Positions 36,185 through 49,800 are shown, counted from the stretch's first letter. The stretch is DNA of 64,000 nt from Histoplasma ohiense (GCA_017607445.1 JAEVHH010000004.1:1922001-1986000); one strand, 5' to 3'. Numbers and translations are program-made. The notes: generated by a model not told the origin, from the letters alone.

Positions 36185-36492
36185 GCTTGCGAAGGGGGAC
36201 AGTATAATACGCGGAGGCAGAAGGCTCTCATTGGAAAACATGGGATCTGCCGCACCTAGTCGTCAAGCGTAGAACCGGTAAAAGGTCGCGTAAGATTAAC
36301 GACTAGGAAAGGAAGGAAAAAGAGAAAACCAGGAAAAAGATCTATTCGCGCGCAGCCCTAATGGCCGCCGCAAGGGCTTCGCCCGACTCCTAAAAATACA
36401 TGGACGTCGCAAAAACAAAAGAAAAGGCGTACGCCAACGAAAACGCCCAAACCAACAACCCCCAGAAACGTCCGTACGCAACAAAAAGGAAA

Positions 36493-38088
36493 CTAAAACT
36501 CGGCCTGCGCCAAGGACTCCAGGATCTCAAGGCGCGCGCGTAGGAGTGCAGTGCACGCCTCCGCCTCGCGCAGGGCCTGGCGCACCGATTCGATATCTCC
36601 AATGGGGAGATTCGCAGGGAGGCCAACAAAACGATGGGCACGCGTACGCGGAGAAAAACCGGCCAGAAGGGGGGAGGGCGAGGAGGGAGCGGGCAAAGCA
36701 GTTGAGCGGGCGCCCGAATTTCTACGGGGACGGGTGGCGGACGCTCGCCCAACGGGAGTCGAAGGAAGGGGAGGAGCGGAATTGGGAGCGGAGGAGGGTG
36801 GACGAGTGGCGAAAGGACCCGAGGGGGGAGCAGGGATAGGCGTACGCGGGGTGGCGTCAGAAGTAACTGTAGAAGCATTAACAGCCACCCACCACAATGA
36901 AAAGAAAGAAGCGTACGCTTACCGAAGGAACAGGAACTCCCCTTGGAGCTCCAAAGGCAGTTGCAACAGGGGCGGGGACGGCCGGCAGGACGGTCACGCG
37001 CAGGAGGCAGAACGCAAAATTGGAATGGCCCTTTGCCCCTCGCACAACCCGCACAAGGAACAGGCGTATACTCACCCCGAGTATAAAAAAGCGCCACGTC
37101 GCCGTTCGGACTACCCTGCACACGTATTTCTTTCCTACGAATAACCAATTCGGAAGTCATTCGCCAGCAAAGGGGACGAAGGCACTCATCCGATAAGCTG
37201 GAAGCGCGCGAAGACAGGGGGGCAATGCAAAAATTGGCGTAAGCGAACATAGCGCGGGGGTCCTCGTCTGCCATAACCTCAACGACGCGGAGGCCCTGTA
37301 CAATTTCACCTACGAAAAGTTAGAAAGAAAATCGTAGAAAAGAGACAAAGAGGGGTATAACATACGCTCGGCACAATCGGTACGAACAACGGCAGAATCC
37401 AAGGGATGCGTAAGATTGCTGAAGGTTTCGTACTTGCTCCGAGCAAGGGGCGCGACAGACGAATAACTGGCGAAGCGGGTTGTGTCGTACAGCACTTGCG
37501 TATGAAATCGCGTTTTGGAGGAGGCAGTGGGAGCAGGAGGGGGGCGTGGAGGATAGAGGGGGGGGCCGCGGAAGATGCGTAGGGCTTCTCGAAGAGCGGG
37601 CGAAAGGGAGGAACCAGCGTAGGAAGAGGGGGGGGGATTGGCGGGGGCGAGAGAGGGGGAACCGGGGGCAGGGGAGGCGGAGGCACGGACGAGAGCAGGG
37701 GAGGCAGCGGCAGGGGACAACACAGGGGCATCCGCCATCTCATCATCACCACGAACGCTGCCATCACTGCCCACGTCCTCGCCGACCGCTTCGCTTACGT
37801 CCTGATCGTCGACAGGGGTAGCCACGTTGTCATCGTCTACCCCCCGCAACATCGTCGTAAGCGATCTCCTCAATAGGAGCGAGATCGCGCGCGGGAGGGA
37901 CATCAGGAGGGGAGAGGGGACGATCACGAGCAAGACGGGCGCTCTGGCGACGAGGAGTAGAAACTAACGACAATTAGCAACCGCGAAAACCGCCAGATTA
38001 GCTTTCGACAAGGTTTGGTCGACAAGAACTTACCAATAGATCGCACGACGCGACCAGAACGGTGGGAGACGCGGCGACCAGGGGCCAT
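36493..38088 (-). CDS. G1 antisense gene: spliced, six-cysteine (DUF3716-like) protein
   Basis: On the strand opposite to gag-pol, four exons can be read: 38088-38034, 37963-37366, 37309-36923 and 36866-36493. Introns of 70, 56 and 56 bases have GTAAGT, GTATGT and GTAAGC donors, branch-like GCTAAT, CTAAC and TTAAT, and TAG or CAG acceptors; phases agree at all three joins. One extra base, probably in the six-C run at 37840-37845 (plus strand), breaks exon 2; without it the product is about 470 residues. It has an acidic and Ala/Pro-rich N half, then PCAGCARGKGPFQFC and CCNCLWSSKGSSC (pattern CX2C-X9-C-X15-CX2C-X8-C), a Pro/Ser-rich linker and a terminal helix ESVRQALREAEACTALLR. The Cys module resembles fungal DUF3716, of unknown function and possibly zinc-binding. 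Its stop is 309 bases from the convergent pol stop. Confidence 0.78.
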
Positions 38089-38357
38089 ATCGCAGGATAG
38101 GGGGGCTAGACGTTCGATAGGAGGGGATAGGTGCGTAGGACGATTGGAGCAGGGCAAGGGAGGTCGAGTGTACGAGAGAGCGAATGGGAGGGGATAGTTG
38201 TGAACGTGGCGTTGGTTAGTGATGGGCCGGCGTTGTTGTGATAGGGACTCTTGTGCGCGCGAAGCGAGCACCTTACCTATTGCGGAATAGCGCATCGCAA
38301 AAGCGGGCGCGCACGGCATAACACTATTTCCGTCACGAGGGCGTAGACGGATTTGGT

Positions 38358-38512
38358 AGGGGAGGATGTGGTAATTTCGGCTTATTATTCTTCCGTGGCG
38401 TACGCCACCCCCTATTATTAAGGATGGCGTACGCTACTGCACTAGTTATTTCGTATAAGAAGAGCTGCAAAGCTTAGAAGCTTTGAACAGCTTAAGCAAC
38501 CTTTGAACTACA
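38358..38512 (+). repeat. G1 polypurine tract (38358-38366) and 3' LTR (38367-38512)
   Basis: AGGGGAGGA directly precedes TGTGGTAATTTC. The LTR matches the 5' LTR at every base I compared and is followed by CTTCT, the flanking target sequence. Confidence 0.92.
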
Positions 38513-38980
38513 CTTCTACACTCACATTTCATGAAAAGTTCTCAAGAGAGAAGCTTTCAATTCTTGACAAATACAAGAGAGATCTAACACTCTATCTTAT
38601 GTGAAAGTCAAAAATGAATGTCAAATTGGACATTGATGGACAAGCAATAGACTCACTATTCAATCAAATGTGATATATTCATAGCAGATTGAATGATGAT
38701 ATATTAGCAAAATTTCAACTCTGAATGAGCTATTGTCAGAATCATCAGTGTATATCAGAGCTAGTCTTTCAACAACTCAACTCTCTCTTTCTCAATTCTA
38801 CACTTCAAGTCAAGATGTTAGACTGACTTAATCAGACTTATCAGATGAATATTACATTGACAATTTATTTTTCTGAATTCAATTGCAAGCTTCTAGAAGC
38901 AGATGAGCAAAACTGAAATGACACTGTCAAGATCAATATACTGTTCAAGAATTTGAACTTTCAATTGCATAATCAAAGTG

Positions 38981-39002
38981 TATTATTATTATTATTATTA
39001 TT
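38981..39002 (+). repeat. (TAT)n microsatellite at the junction of R1 gag and copia sequence
   Basis: About seven TAT units lie exactly where similarity to R-family gag ends and copia sequence begins, so the tract marks a rearrangement or repair junction. Confidence 0.7.
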
Positions 39003-39369
39003 CTTCAATTATAGATGTATACAGTCAGTGACTATGACATCTATCTGAAATACTTCAAAATTTTTCAAATCAAGAATATTCTAATATACAAAAACAATTT
39101 GACACATGCATTAACAGAATTCCAGCCCAGAATCAAACAACTATTCAAACTATTCAATTCAATTAAAATATCTATGAAATTGTTAACAGATCTTCAAAAA
39201 ATATCTCAGTGATTTTATTACATTGAGTATTTATCTACAAGTTTAATGATAATTATTATCTTGTCAAGTTCAAAGCTCATATCTGTGTCTGAGATGATTT
39301 ACAATCAGTATCTGATCTAGATATCAAAGCTCACACTCTAGCTGTGAGAATCTTTCATATCTTACTTGC
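39003..39369 (+). mobile_element. Ty1/copia element, piece 1 (reverse transcriptase, first part)
   Basis: The frame KFKAHICV-stop-DDLQSVSDLD to VRIFHILLAI is the start of a copia reverse transcriptase. It continues without loss at 52568 once element R2 and its CTTGC duplication are removed, where it reads NIFDLDAEQLNNVNAFVNSS. The 5' LTR and gag are not in the window. Confidence 0.8.
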
Positions 39370-42300
39370 TGTAACAGACGTACTTCGATTAACAATCTAG
39401 CACTATTCTAATACAGATTATGAATTGATTAAGAAAAGAAAGAGAAAAGAAATCAGAAGAAAAAGTCATATGAAGAGAGTTCTTATAGAGGAAAGTTCAG
39501 AGCAGAAAAATATCAGAAGCTGCTTCACAGTGAAGCATGAAGTGGAAGAACATTAAGAGATATGTGTAAGAATTATTAGAGACTACATGAATGCAGAGCA
39601 TGGAGTGAAGAAATCATTGAGAGCTATATGAAAGAATTGTTAGAGACTACATGAGTGCAGAACACAGAGCAGAAGAACATTAGAAGCTATATAAAAGAAT
39701 TGTTAGAGACTATACAAGCATGAAGCACAAAGTGGAAGAATGTTAAGAGCTATGCAGAAGAATTGTTAGAAACTATACAAGTGCAGAGCACAGAGCAGAA
39801 GAACATTGAAAGTTATATGAAATCACAATGATCAGAAACAAGTGAATACAGAAGAGAAGTTGATTGTGTAAGTTAATTACTAATGAATACTAATTCATCA
39901 CATTATCCCTCTCTATCAGAGTGAGTGAGGACTTGTAGATGTTGAGAGTGACAGTGTTCTTCAAAGTAGACATGAGTTCCCAGATCAGACAATTGTATTC
40001 TACTCATTTGATGAGATATTTGTGATGATGATGATTGATTCTATTATCAAGAATTGCTTTGATTTCTCACTTGAGTTCATTGTCTTCTTCTATAATAACA
40101 GATGACTGTCAATTGAAGATTCTCTGTGAGAAGAATGAATCCTCAGCTGCAGGTTGAAGCAGATTCATATGAAAGACATCATGAATATCAGATGAAATGT
40201 CAAGTTGATAATTGTGTGTGTCTAGCACTTTCTTCACTGTATACTTGATGTGATGATAATCTAGTGTATATGAGAGATGGTTTATTTTTATGTTCTTGAG
40301 ATTCAGTCAGACTTTGTCTTCTATATAATATTGAGTTGCAGAACTTCTTCTGATGTTCATTTGATTTTTATAATTTTACTGAGCACTGATTATTGAAGCT
40401 TCTGTCTATTCACAGACTTTCTTCAACTTGCTCACAATGTTCTCTGTCATCTGTATGAGGCTGTGGGTGTACACAGTTTCTCAAGAAGTCTCAGAGAAGT
40501 TCAGAATCTCTAAGTTGTATCTATATAGAAGAAAGAATGAGCTTACATCTGTTGTGATGAAATCTCAATCATTAATCACAATCTCAGTGTGTGACAGCAG
40601 ATTGCTTCAGTTGTCTTGTGTGTAATTACAGAACTTACAGAGAATGTTCTTTACTGTTTATATCATTCTCTCAATAGCTTCATCAGTCTCTGAATGATAC
40701 ACTGTTGATAACTTTTATTTGATTTTTAATAATTGGCATATGCAGACTCAGAGTGTGCTGATGAATTGACTGTCTCTATCTGATACAATGAATGAAGACA
40801 GATTATATATACAATAGAATGAGCTTCTGATAAAGACATCTGCAACTACTTCAGTATTCATCTTATCACAGAGCTGTAGTATTACACTCTTGCTGAGTTG
40901 ATTGACAATGACTAGAATGTTTGTAGAATCTCTGCTTTCAGATAAGAAAACTGCAAAATTGATAGCTATATTGTATCAAGTTTGATTGAAGATAGATAGA
41001 GGCTTCAGCATTTCTTTTCAGTGTTCATATCATGCTGTCACTGAGCCACAGTGATCACAGTTGTATACAAACTGATGTATGTCTTTCAATATATCTGATC
41101 AGTAGAATTCTCAGATGACAATGTTGTACATGATTTTGTATTCTGAATGCTCAGTCATCAATGAGTCATGAATTTCTTGCATGATCTGTGTTTGTAGAGA
41201 TTCTGAATTGAGGATTCATCATCTATCTTGAAAGTGTAAGCAGTTGTCATTGTCAATTGAATATGCTGAGATATCTGTTTTTGAGTATACATCTGTGAGA
41301 AATTGAGGTGTTTTACTTTGTATGACTTTGATAACTTGCTGTCAGAATTTATCTGCTTCTGCTGCTAGTCTTCATTGTTCTTTGAGTGAGGGTTCTTGAG
41401 CTCAGAACTGATTGATATGTATGCAGAGTTCATCTGATTGTGTAGAACTTTCTATAATTGCAGAGTTGATTAATCAATGCTCTTGATGTTTTCATCTGTT
41501 ATTCAAGTCATCAGATGATATATCTTGTTCTTGATAGAATAGAGCATCTGCAAGAATGTTCTCTACTTTAGATTGATAACAAATTGTGAATGAAAAACAG
41601 CTAAGAAACAATGATCAATGCATATATCTTTCAGTAAGCTTATGAGTGATTGTGAAGTACTCTAAGTTCTTATGATTGATAACAATCTCAAACTTTTCAA
41701 TGCTCATAAGTTTGAACTTCTATTCTTTGAAGCATTGTATGATCACTAGAAGCTTCTTGTTGTAGATTTTATAATTGCATTCAGTGGATGACATCTTTTT
41801 TGAGATGAAGATACAGAGTTGTAGAATACTTTTGTTATCATATTGCATCAATGTCTCATCTACTATATAATCTGAGATGTCTGTTTTGAGAATTGTATGC
41901 TTATCTGAATTGAATGATTGCAGCATCAGAGTGTTTGTGAACATATACTTCAGCTTTTTGAATGCTGTGTCTGCTTTGTCAGTTTATTGAAATACAGCAT
42001 CTTTTCAGATCAGATCTGTCAGTGATTATACAATGTTGAAGAAGTCTTTGATGAATCTTCAGTAGAAGTTGATGAATTCTAGAAAGCTTCTAGTTTCTTT
42101 TATCAAAACTGATGTCTCTCAGTTGAGGATTGCTTCCACCTTCTTAGAATTCATACATATGCCTTTTTCAGCTTTGATGATGAATTCTAGATAGGTTGTA
42201 GACTTGATCTCAAAGTTGCATTTATCAATATCCACTTGTAGTTCAGCTTTTCATAGATGGTCAAGCATTTGTCATACATACTTGCAGTGCTCAGTGAGCA

Positions 42301-43878
42301 GTTCATCAGTGAAGATCAGAATATCATTCATGTATGCTGAGATGATTTCATTGAGCAGATCTTGTAGAGCCCAGTTAATGTATTTCTGAAACATGCTCAG
42401 AGTGTTCACTAATTCAAAGAGAGTCACTGTCCATTTGTATAATCTGTAATATATACAAAAAGTGGTTAGTCATTCATCATCTTCATTAATTCTTATCTTA
42501 TAGAAGGCTGCAGAGATGTCAAGCTTTGTAAATCATTTTACTTTTTCTATTCATTTGAGTGTTTTGTTGATGAGTGGAAGAGAGTATCAGTTCTTCTGTG
42601 TAATTTTGTTGAGTTCTCAGTAGTCAATGCAGAATCATAAGCCTTCTTCTGATTTCTTTGTGAATAGTACAGATGCTGCAGTGGATGAGTTGTTAATATG
42701 AATGAAGTCTTTATTTAGTAATCTATTGAGTGTTTTTCATAGAATGAGAAGCTCATTGTGTGATATATTGTAGAAAGAATCTCAGAGCAGTTGTGAGTTC
42801 TTATCATCTTTTTTAATGAGCTTGATTGTATGATCTATATCAGATTCTTGATGAGAGAGAAGCTTTTCAGCTTCTTTCTTATTGAACATGTCTGTGAAAT
42901 CTTTATACAATTTGAGTAGTTTCTTATATGATTTCTTGAAGTCTTTGAGTTCTAACTTTTCTAATGCTTTTTTGATATTCATCATGCTAGCAGTGAACAC
43001 TTGAATGTTCTTCTTCTCATACATTTGACAGATTAGTAGTTTGTATGCTTTCACTGATATCTGAGTGAGATCAGTGGTTCTATCAACATTCTTCTCATAA
43101 ACACAGTCATCTTCTGAGAAAATAAGACAGTGATTGTGTGTGTTCAACAAGATTCCAAATTCTGTGAGCTATGATAGATCAAGTATTAGATCATATTCAA
43201 AGCTTTGTATTTTATATATATATATGTTCTTTTTCTTGTATTCTTCTATATTGACATTAAATCTTACCATATTGTAGAAGACTGATTCTCTGAGATCATC
43301 AAATTCATTGAGTTTATATAGCTTGAAAAAGAAGATACACTGAAGCTTATGCTTCTTGACTAGCTGAGTGTCTATAAGAGTGTAATGAAGAAAACCACTG
43401 TCTATCATTGCTCATATATTGACTAGATTATTTACAATAATAGAGATTATGATTGTGTCTGCTTGCATCTTCTACTCAAATCTTCAGCTAGCTTTCTGCT
43501 TCTTGAGCTTTTGTCTGTGTTTTAGAGTGAGAGCTTGTCTTTTCTCTGTTCTTGCCTGTCCACAGATGACACAGTGTTCATGTATGTGAGGGGTTTACTT
43601 GAAATGATTGCATTTGAACATTGATTTGTGAAGTGTTCTGACTTGTTGCAGTGTATGCAGATTTCTCTGATGATTTGATCAGTGATATTTTTTTCTGAGA
43701 CATTGGAGACTCTCAGATGACTTGCATTTACATGTGAGACTCAGTTCATTGATTCTGATTTGGAGGTGGGGGGTGCTGCAGAGTGGTTTGAAATATATGC
43801 ATTTGTTCAGTGAAATTCTCTGTGATTTTGAAGCACATGGAACTGAGACAGATTATTGTTCAACAGACAAAGATCAGC

Positions 43879-46800
43879 TGTAATAGGCGCAACGGAGATA
43901 TCTATATTAGAAAATAGCTATATGGCGATAGAAGAACACAGAACACATCAGAATTAATGAGAAGGGATATAGCACACAGCATCATAGACAGCTGTAGCAC
44001 ATGGTGATTATCTATATAATACTCACTGATATCTGTAGATATTAGAAGATCAGTGATTAGCTTTGAATAATAGAGATTGCTACCTTCTTAACATTCTACA
44101 TGCATACTTCACACTACTCTCATAATTATATCTACAATCATCTCTTACAATTCTAATTGCTCTAAACTTTATTTGAGTGGTCTGTTGTTACACACACCTA
44201 CAATAAAGCATGCAATGTTAGTTAAAACACACAACATTAGTTAAAACATGCAAGATGATCTTGATATGTGCAAGATTTCTTGAAAATCAACCTGAATTCT
44301 CTACTGCCTTCAATGATCACAATGCATGTTTGCAACAGTTGAATGATCAAATTTGTGAATGAGAGCAGCAATTAGCTATTCTGCATGCACAACAGCAGCT
44401 CAACAAGTTGAAAGCACAGATTTGTGGAGATACTCTCATTGAGTCTCAATTAACTCAGAATATCATCACAGAACTGCTGCAAAATCAATCTATGAATGAC
44501 ACAGATGATGATAATGAAACACCACTGAGATTGAAGATTAAAGACTATTATCAAGGAAAAAATATGTTAGAATTCAAGAACTATAAAGATTGCATATTGA
44601 CTCTCTTTACATGCCACTGCTGATATTATTGAAAGAAAGAACACAAGATAAATGATGTTAAACTCTATCTTAATACTCATGTTAAGCAGAAATGGTTGAA
44701 TTTTGTATCATTGTATGAGAGATGTGAAGGAGCAACACTGTTGACTTTTGATGATATGTTATCACATCTAGAAATGCAAATTAACAATCCACAGAATCAG
44801 TGCTGATTGATGAGTCAAAAGTTTCAAGATACAAAGCAACAAGAATGACAATTGATATGCAATTTCTTTAAATATCTCAAAAACTGAGAATACTACTTAC
44901 CCTCATATAGCAAAGAACAAAGAATGGATAACTTGTGTAGTAAGATGTTGAAGATATTATGCACTGAACTCAACTGTTGAAATCAAGAGCCTCAGAACTA
45001 CAAAGAGTTGCTTTGAACTCTACAGACTTTTGAGAAAAATATGTCAGAGTGACAGTGTGCTATTTGCAAAAGAAGATCTGTGATATTTGTAGAGAATCAG
45101 TGTCATTCTGATAAATCTAGCAACTGTCAGAACAAGAGGAAACAAGAGGAACAAACAGATTCAACTGAACAAATCAAGAAAGATAAATATAACTGAATGA
45201 AGAAGTGTTCTCACTGTCATAAAAAAGATCATATTGCAAATGATTGTTGAATGTTACACTCTGAAAAGTATAATCAAGTTTGATAAGCAAAAAATCAACA
45301 ATTTCAATTGTAGAAGCAGCTGCTGCATTGGGAATATGAACAACTAGACTGTGAGATAAATGATTATTGATGATGAATATGTGGATACTGACAGAAGCAG
45401 AATGGTTGATGATGTGGACACTAGTGAATTCTGATGCAGATGTGAACTTTGTATTTCATGTCTGAGCATCAAAATATTTCTTGAAGACAGAAGATAAATC
45501 AAAAGTAGTGAAAGCACTTGATAATCATAAGATTAAATCATATGAACAACAAAGAGCTGCAATGAAGATTATTGATGATGAACACATTCTCTGAAAAGGA
45601 TTTCATCATTTCAAAGAGACTGACATTAGCAGATATGATGTAATTTTGAGCATGCTGTGATTGAAAGCTGCAAACTCTGATATTGACTGGGTGTGAAGAT
45701 GCTGAATCTATAGAAAAGCATCAAATATTAACTATATACATCTGAATACTGCTAAAGAATTCACAACACTAATTGATGATGGCAATATTATATTTACTGC
45801 CTTATCATTACAAGCTGTGAGTGCAGCAACTGAGTCAAATATCTCAGATGATTATAAAGATTATCTTGATGTATTTCAAGAAAACATATCTGATGCAGAA
45901 CATGCATCTCATGATCATGTTATAGAGTTCAAACCTGGCAAAGAACCCTCATATCAATCAATATATAACTTATCACCTCAAGAACTCTCTGTCCTCTGAG
46001 AATATATCAAAAAAGCATTAGAGAAGAATTGAATACATCCATTCAAGAGTTCAGCCAGCACATCAGTATTATTCACACTGAAGAAAGATGGAACCCTGCA
46101 TCTTTGTGTGAATTATCAAGAATTGAATGAAATAACAGTCAAGAATCAATACCCACTGTCCTTAATAAGTGAAATACTTGATAGATTAGCAGGTGTCAAA
46201 ATATATACACAGCTGAATTTTAGAGACACATATTATGGAATTCACATACAAACAGAGAATGAATGAAAAACAGCATTTCAAACACAATATGAATACTTTG
46301 AATATCTAGTCTTATCTTTTGAGCTAATCAATGTCTCTGTGATCTTTCAATTTTATATTAACAAAGCACTCAGTGATCTTTTAGATGTATATTGCATGGC
46401 TTATCTTGATGATATTGTAATCTATTCAAACATGCTTGATGAACATGTCGTCCATGTTAAGAACATGCTGGAATGGTTAAGGTGATGAAGACTATATGCC
46501 AAACTTAGTAAGTGTACATTCCACACAACAGAAATTGAATTCTTGGGTTTTGTGATTATCACACAGAGTATTACTGTTGAGAAATACTGTGTTGACACAA
46601 TTCTAGATTGATCAGAACTGCAAACTATAAATGAATTGCAAATATTTCTAGAATTCATCAATTTCTATTGTCAATTCATATACAAGTTCTTAATAATAAC
46701 AGCACCTCTGACTGAATTGTTAAAAGATTATGAAATGAAAAGAAGGAAGAATAATGCATCTGTTCAGTTAGACAAAAACTGCAAGCACACAATTTTGCAG

Positions 46801-49800
46801 TTAAAAGAATGCTTTATAAAAGCATCATTGTTGATCCACTTTGATCTGCAGTGAAAACTCTGTATAGAAACAGACAGATCTGATGTTGCAATTGCTGCAG
46901 TAATATCACAATTAATAAATAATGATCACTGACACTCAATTGTGTTTTGGTCTAGAAAGCTCACAGAAACAGAAAGACATTATCAAATATATGATCTAGA
47001 AATGTTGCTGATTGTAGAAGCTTTCAGACAATGACATCACTATTTACATAATAACAGACATTCAATAACTGTTTTATCTGACCATATCAATCTCTGATGC
47101 TTCATGACAATGAAGCAGCTAAATGGATGTCAGATTTGCTGAATGAAAATACTCTCAGTGTTCAATTTTGAAATAGAGCACTGTTCTGAGAAAAATAATC
47201 CTGCAGATGTATCAAGTTGTTGCTCAGATTTTGTAAAATATACAGCTCTCTTAACAGAGCTCTCTATTCTGCAAGAGAAGCTGTATAAAAGGATCTTTAA
47301 GTCACTAAAAACAAAAGAAAATACAAAGTTAGATCAATGTGTCAAGATGATGCAAAAAAATCTGCAAGCTAATGAAAATTGTTGAGTGAAGAGATCTGTA
47401 GTTGTCAATGACAACAATCTCTGTAGAATAAAGAACACATCTGTGAATGAGAATGAGATTGCAGATGTTATGAAGTTAAATCTAGAGACTCTGATATCAC
47501 AGATTCTAGCTGTCAAAGTATTTGAATCTGAAACAGTCTATTGTGAAGAGATAGCTGAATCTATCATCAAACTCTTACTGCAGATTCAGAATAGAGATAC
47601 TGATATATCTGAACTTTGCAGAAGATTAGAGATGAGTGATGTTAGTATAGATAATTATTCAATCTGAGCAGTAGATAAAGATGATCTGCTCAGAAAAGAT
47701 GATAAAGTCTACATATCACAAAACAAAACTGTAAAACATGAAATAATGAAAATGAACCATGATGATTCTCAAGATGACCATTTTGAATGTGACAAAATCA
47801 TTGAAGTGATCAAATGCAAGTGCTTGTGACATGGTATGAGCAATAAGATTGCAGAATATGTGAGAACTTGTGATGTTTGTCAATACATCAAAATACCACA
47901 GCACAAATCATACAGATTGCTACAACCACATTCAGTGTTAGATAAGAAATGACATACAATTAGCATGGACTTTATTGAAGATTTATCAGATAATAAAAAG
48001 AGAAGTCAAATCTATAATGCTATTATTGTATTTGTTGATTTATTCATCAAATGAATCATAATTGTGTCCACATCTTCAGAGCTAGATGCAGAAGAACTTG
48101 TGAATATTATTGTATGAAAGATTGTGAAGAACTTTGACCTACCTGCAAACATTATTAGCAACTGAGATTCATTAATAAATAGCAAGTTTTGATTGACATT
48201 GTGTTATCTGCTTCATATTCAATGAAAATTATCAACAGCATTCCATCTGCAAACCGACAGCCAGACAGAATGATTGAATCAGATGATTGAATATTATCTT
48301 TGCACATATTGCAGCTATCAGCAAGATAATTGGATAGAATAAATTTCTCTGATGCAATGAGTATATAACAACACCTTCCATGCATTAATAAAAATGACAT
48401 CATCTGAAGCAATGATCAGCTGACCAACTGAACTTCATATAGATGTGGAACCCCCAAGCATGATCACATCAAAATCAGTGATAAAACAAGTGAAACAGAT
48501 GAAGTAAGTGGAGAATAAAATTCAAGAATGTCTGAAAGCTGTCAAAGCAGCTGAGAAAAAGTATTATAATCAGCATCATATATCAAAAAACTTTAAGATA
48601 GAGGACTGAGTAATGCTGTGTGCAAAAAATATATCCATCTTGTAATCCTCACTCAAACTAGATCATCAATTTTTGAGTCTCTTTCAAATAATTGATATCC
48701 ATAGTACACAGATGTACAAACTGAAACTCATGCTGCAATATAAAGAAATTCATTCTGTATTTCATGTTTCTCTTCTCAAATCATATCACACACACAACAG
48801 ACAAATTCTGCAAGCAGAATTGATAATTATAGACACACAAGAGAAATGAGAAGTTGAAGCTATATTAGACAAATATCAGTATCATGATCAAACACAATAT
48901 CTTGTCAAATGGAAAGATTGTACAGACACAGATAATTCTTGGAAATCTGAGAAAAACTTGATGAACAGTCAGAAGTACTTGAAACAGTTTAATAAAATCT
49001 ATCAGAAATCAGTCAGTAAATGAAAATAAAGAAGATGATGATGACTGCTGAATATACTTATTCCACTCAGAGATTAAAAAACAGATCTGCCTCAGTTTGA
49101 TCAGTGTCATTTGAGAAATTGTTATCAAGACAAACCTGCTTATTATTCTGAATTTTCTCAACTGATGAAGCATGATGTTTCAATGATGACTTGGAAGCTG
49201 TGATTGATGATGTAATCACTGAGATCTCATCAATCACTGTTTCAGCTGAAGTCTCAGAAGAACTGTCTCATTGAATCTTCTGAATCTTCACAGCAAAGAA
49301 TCTAACCACTGCAGTCACAGTGCTCTGCAAAATGTTAATATTTGAAATATTCACATCAGTGACAATTAGATTCTCAGCAGTGTTGATAACTATCTGAGTC
49401 AATTCAACAGCATCTGCTAACACCTAATAGAAAGTTAATATTATATACTATAAAAACATTTGTTTTGAATAATAACTTATCAGAATGCAGATGTGTTTCA
49501 TCACTGAGCAGTGCTTGTATTTTTTGCATCAATCCTCAGCAGACTCACAATGATGATGAGGAAACATTGTCAAATATTGAATACAATGACAGCAATATAC
49601 TGCTGCATTTCTTTCTAACATTTCAATGAAGCTGTTCACTTCCTCATCTTCATCTACATTATCAGTCAACTCAAATAATGTACTAAGATCTTGACTCAGT
49701 GAGAATGACATTGATGTAATAGCAGAATACAAAAACATGCTTTCTGAAACACTGCTATGATCAAATGTCACACTCTGCTGTGACAACAGATCATCAGAGT

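Larger units (their letters stand above)
30505..38512 (+). mobile_element. G1: young, structurally complete Gypsy-type LTR retrotransposon
   Basis: Terminal repeats 30505-30650 and 38367-38512 (146 bp, TGTGGT...ACTACA) look identical. CTTC flanks both ends (30501-30504 and 38513-38516). The uninterrupted target can be seen, on the other strand, in R2 gag near 51525-51545, which proves the insertion point to within a base. TGGTAGC at 30653, two bases inside the left LTR, matches the complement of the 3' end of initiator tRNA-Met, and AGGGGAGGA (38358-38366) precedes the right LTR. Gag, a -1 frameshift signal, pol, and a spliced gene on the opposite strand follow. GC content is far above the surrounding block and the sequence shows none of the CpG loss around it. 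Gag, pol and the antisense gene each need one single-base frameshift correction, in each case in or near a G/C run. Confidence 0.95.
29440..38980 (+). mobile_element. R1: truncated R-family Gypsy element, split by G1
   Basis: LTR 29440-29974 (starts TGTGATGGG, same family as 39370-39902, 52030-52562, 53671-54178 and 62556-63089) is followed by a leader and the start of gag, MNYEQFYKHS at about 30350. G1 is inserted at 30505. Gag resumes at 38513 and can be followed to about 38975, where similarity to R2 gag stops. The element then joins a (TAT)n run and copia sequence. All of pol and the 3' LTR are missing. The mutated frames contain mostly TGA stops. Confidence 0.8.

Noticed and set aside
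36546..37196. Plus-strand frames of 97-197 codons after G1 pol
   Set aside because: They mirror the antisense exons; phase-consistent introns and the Cys module exist only on the minus strand.
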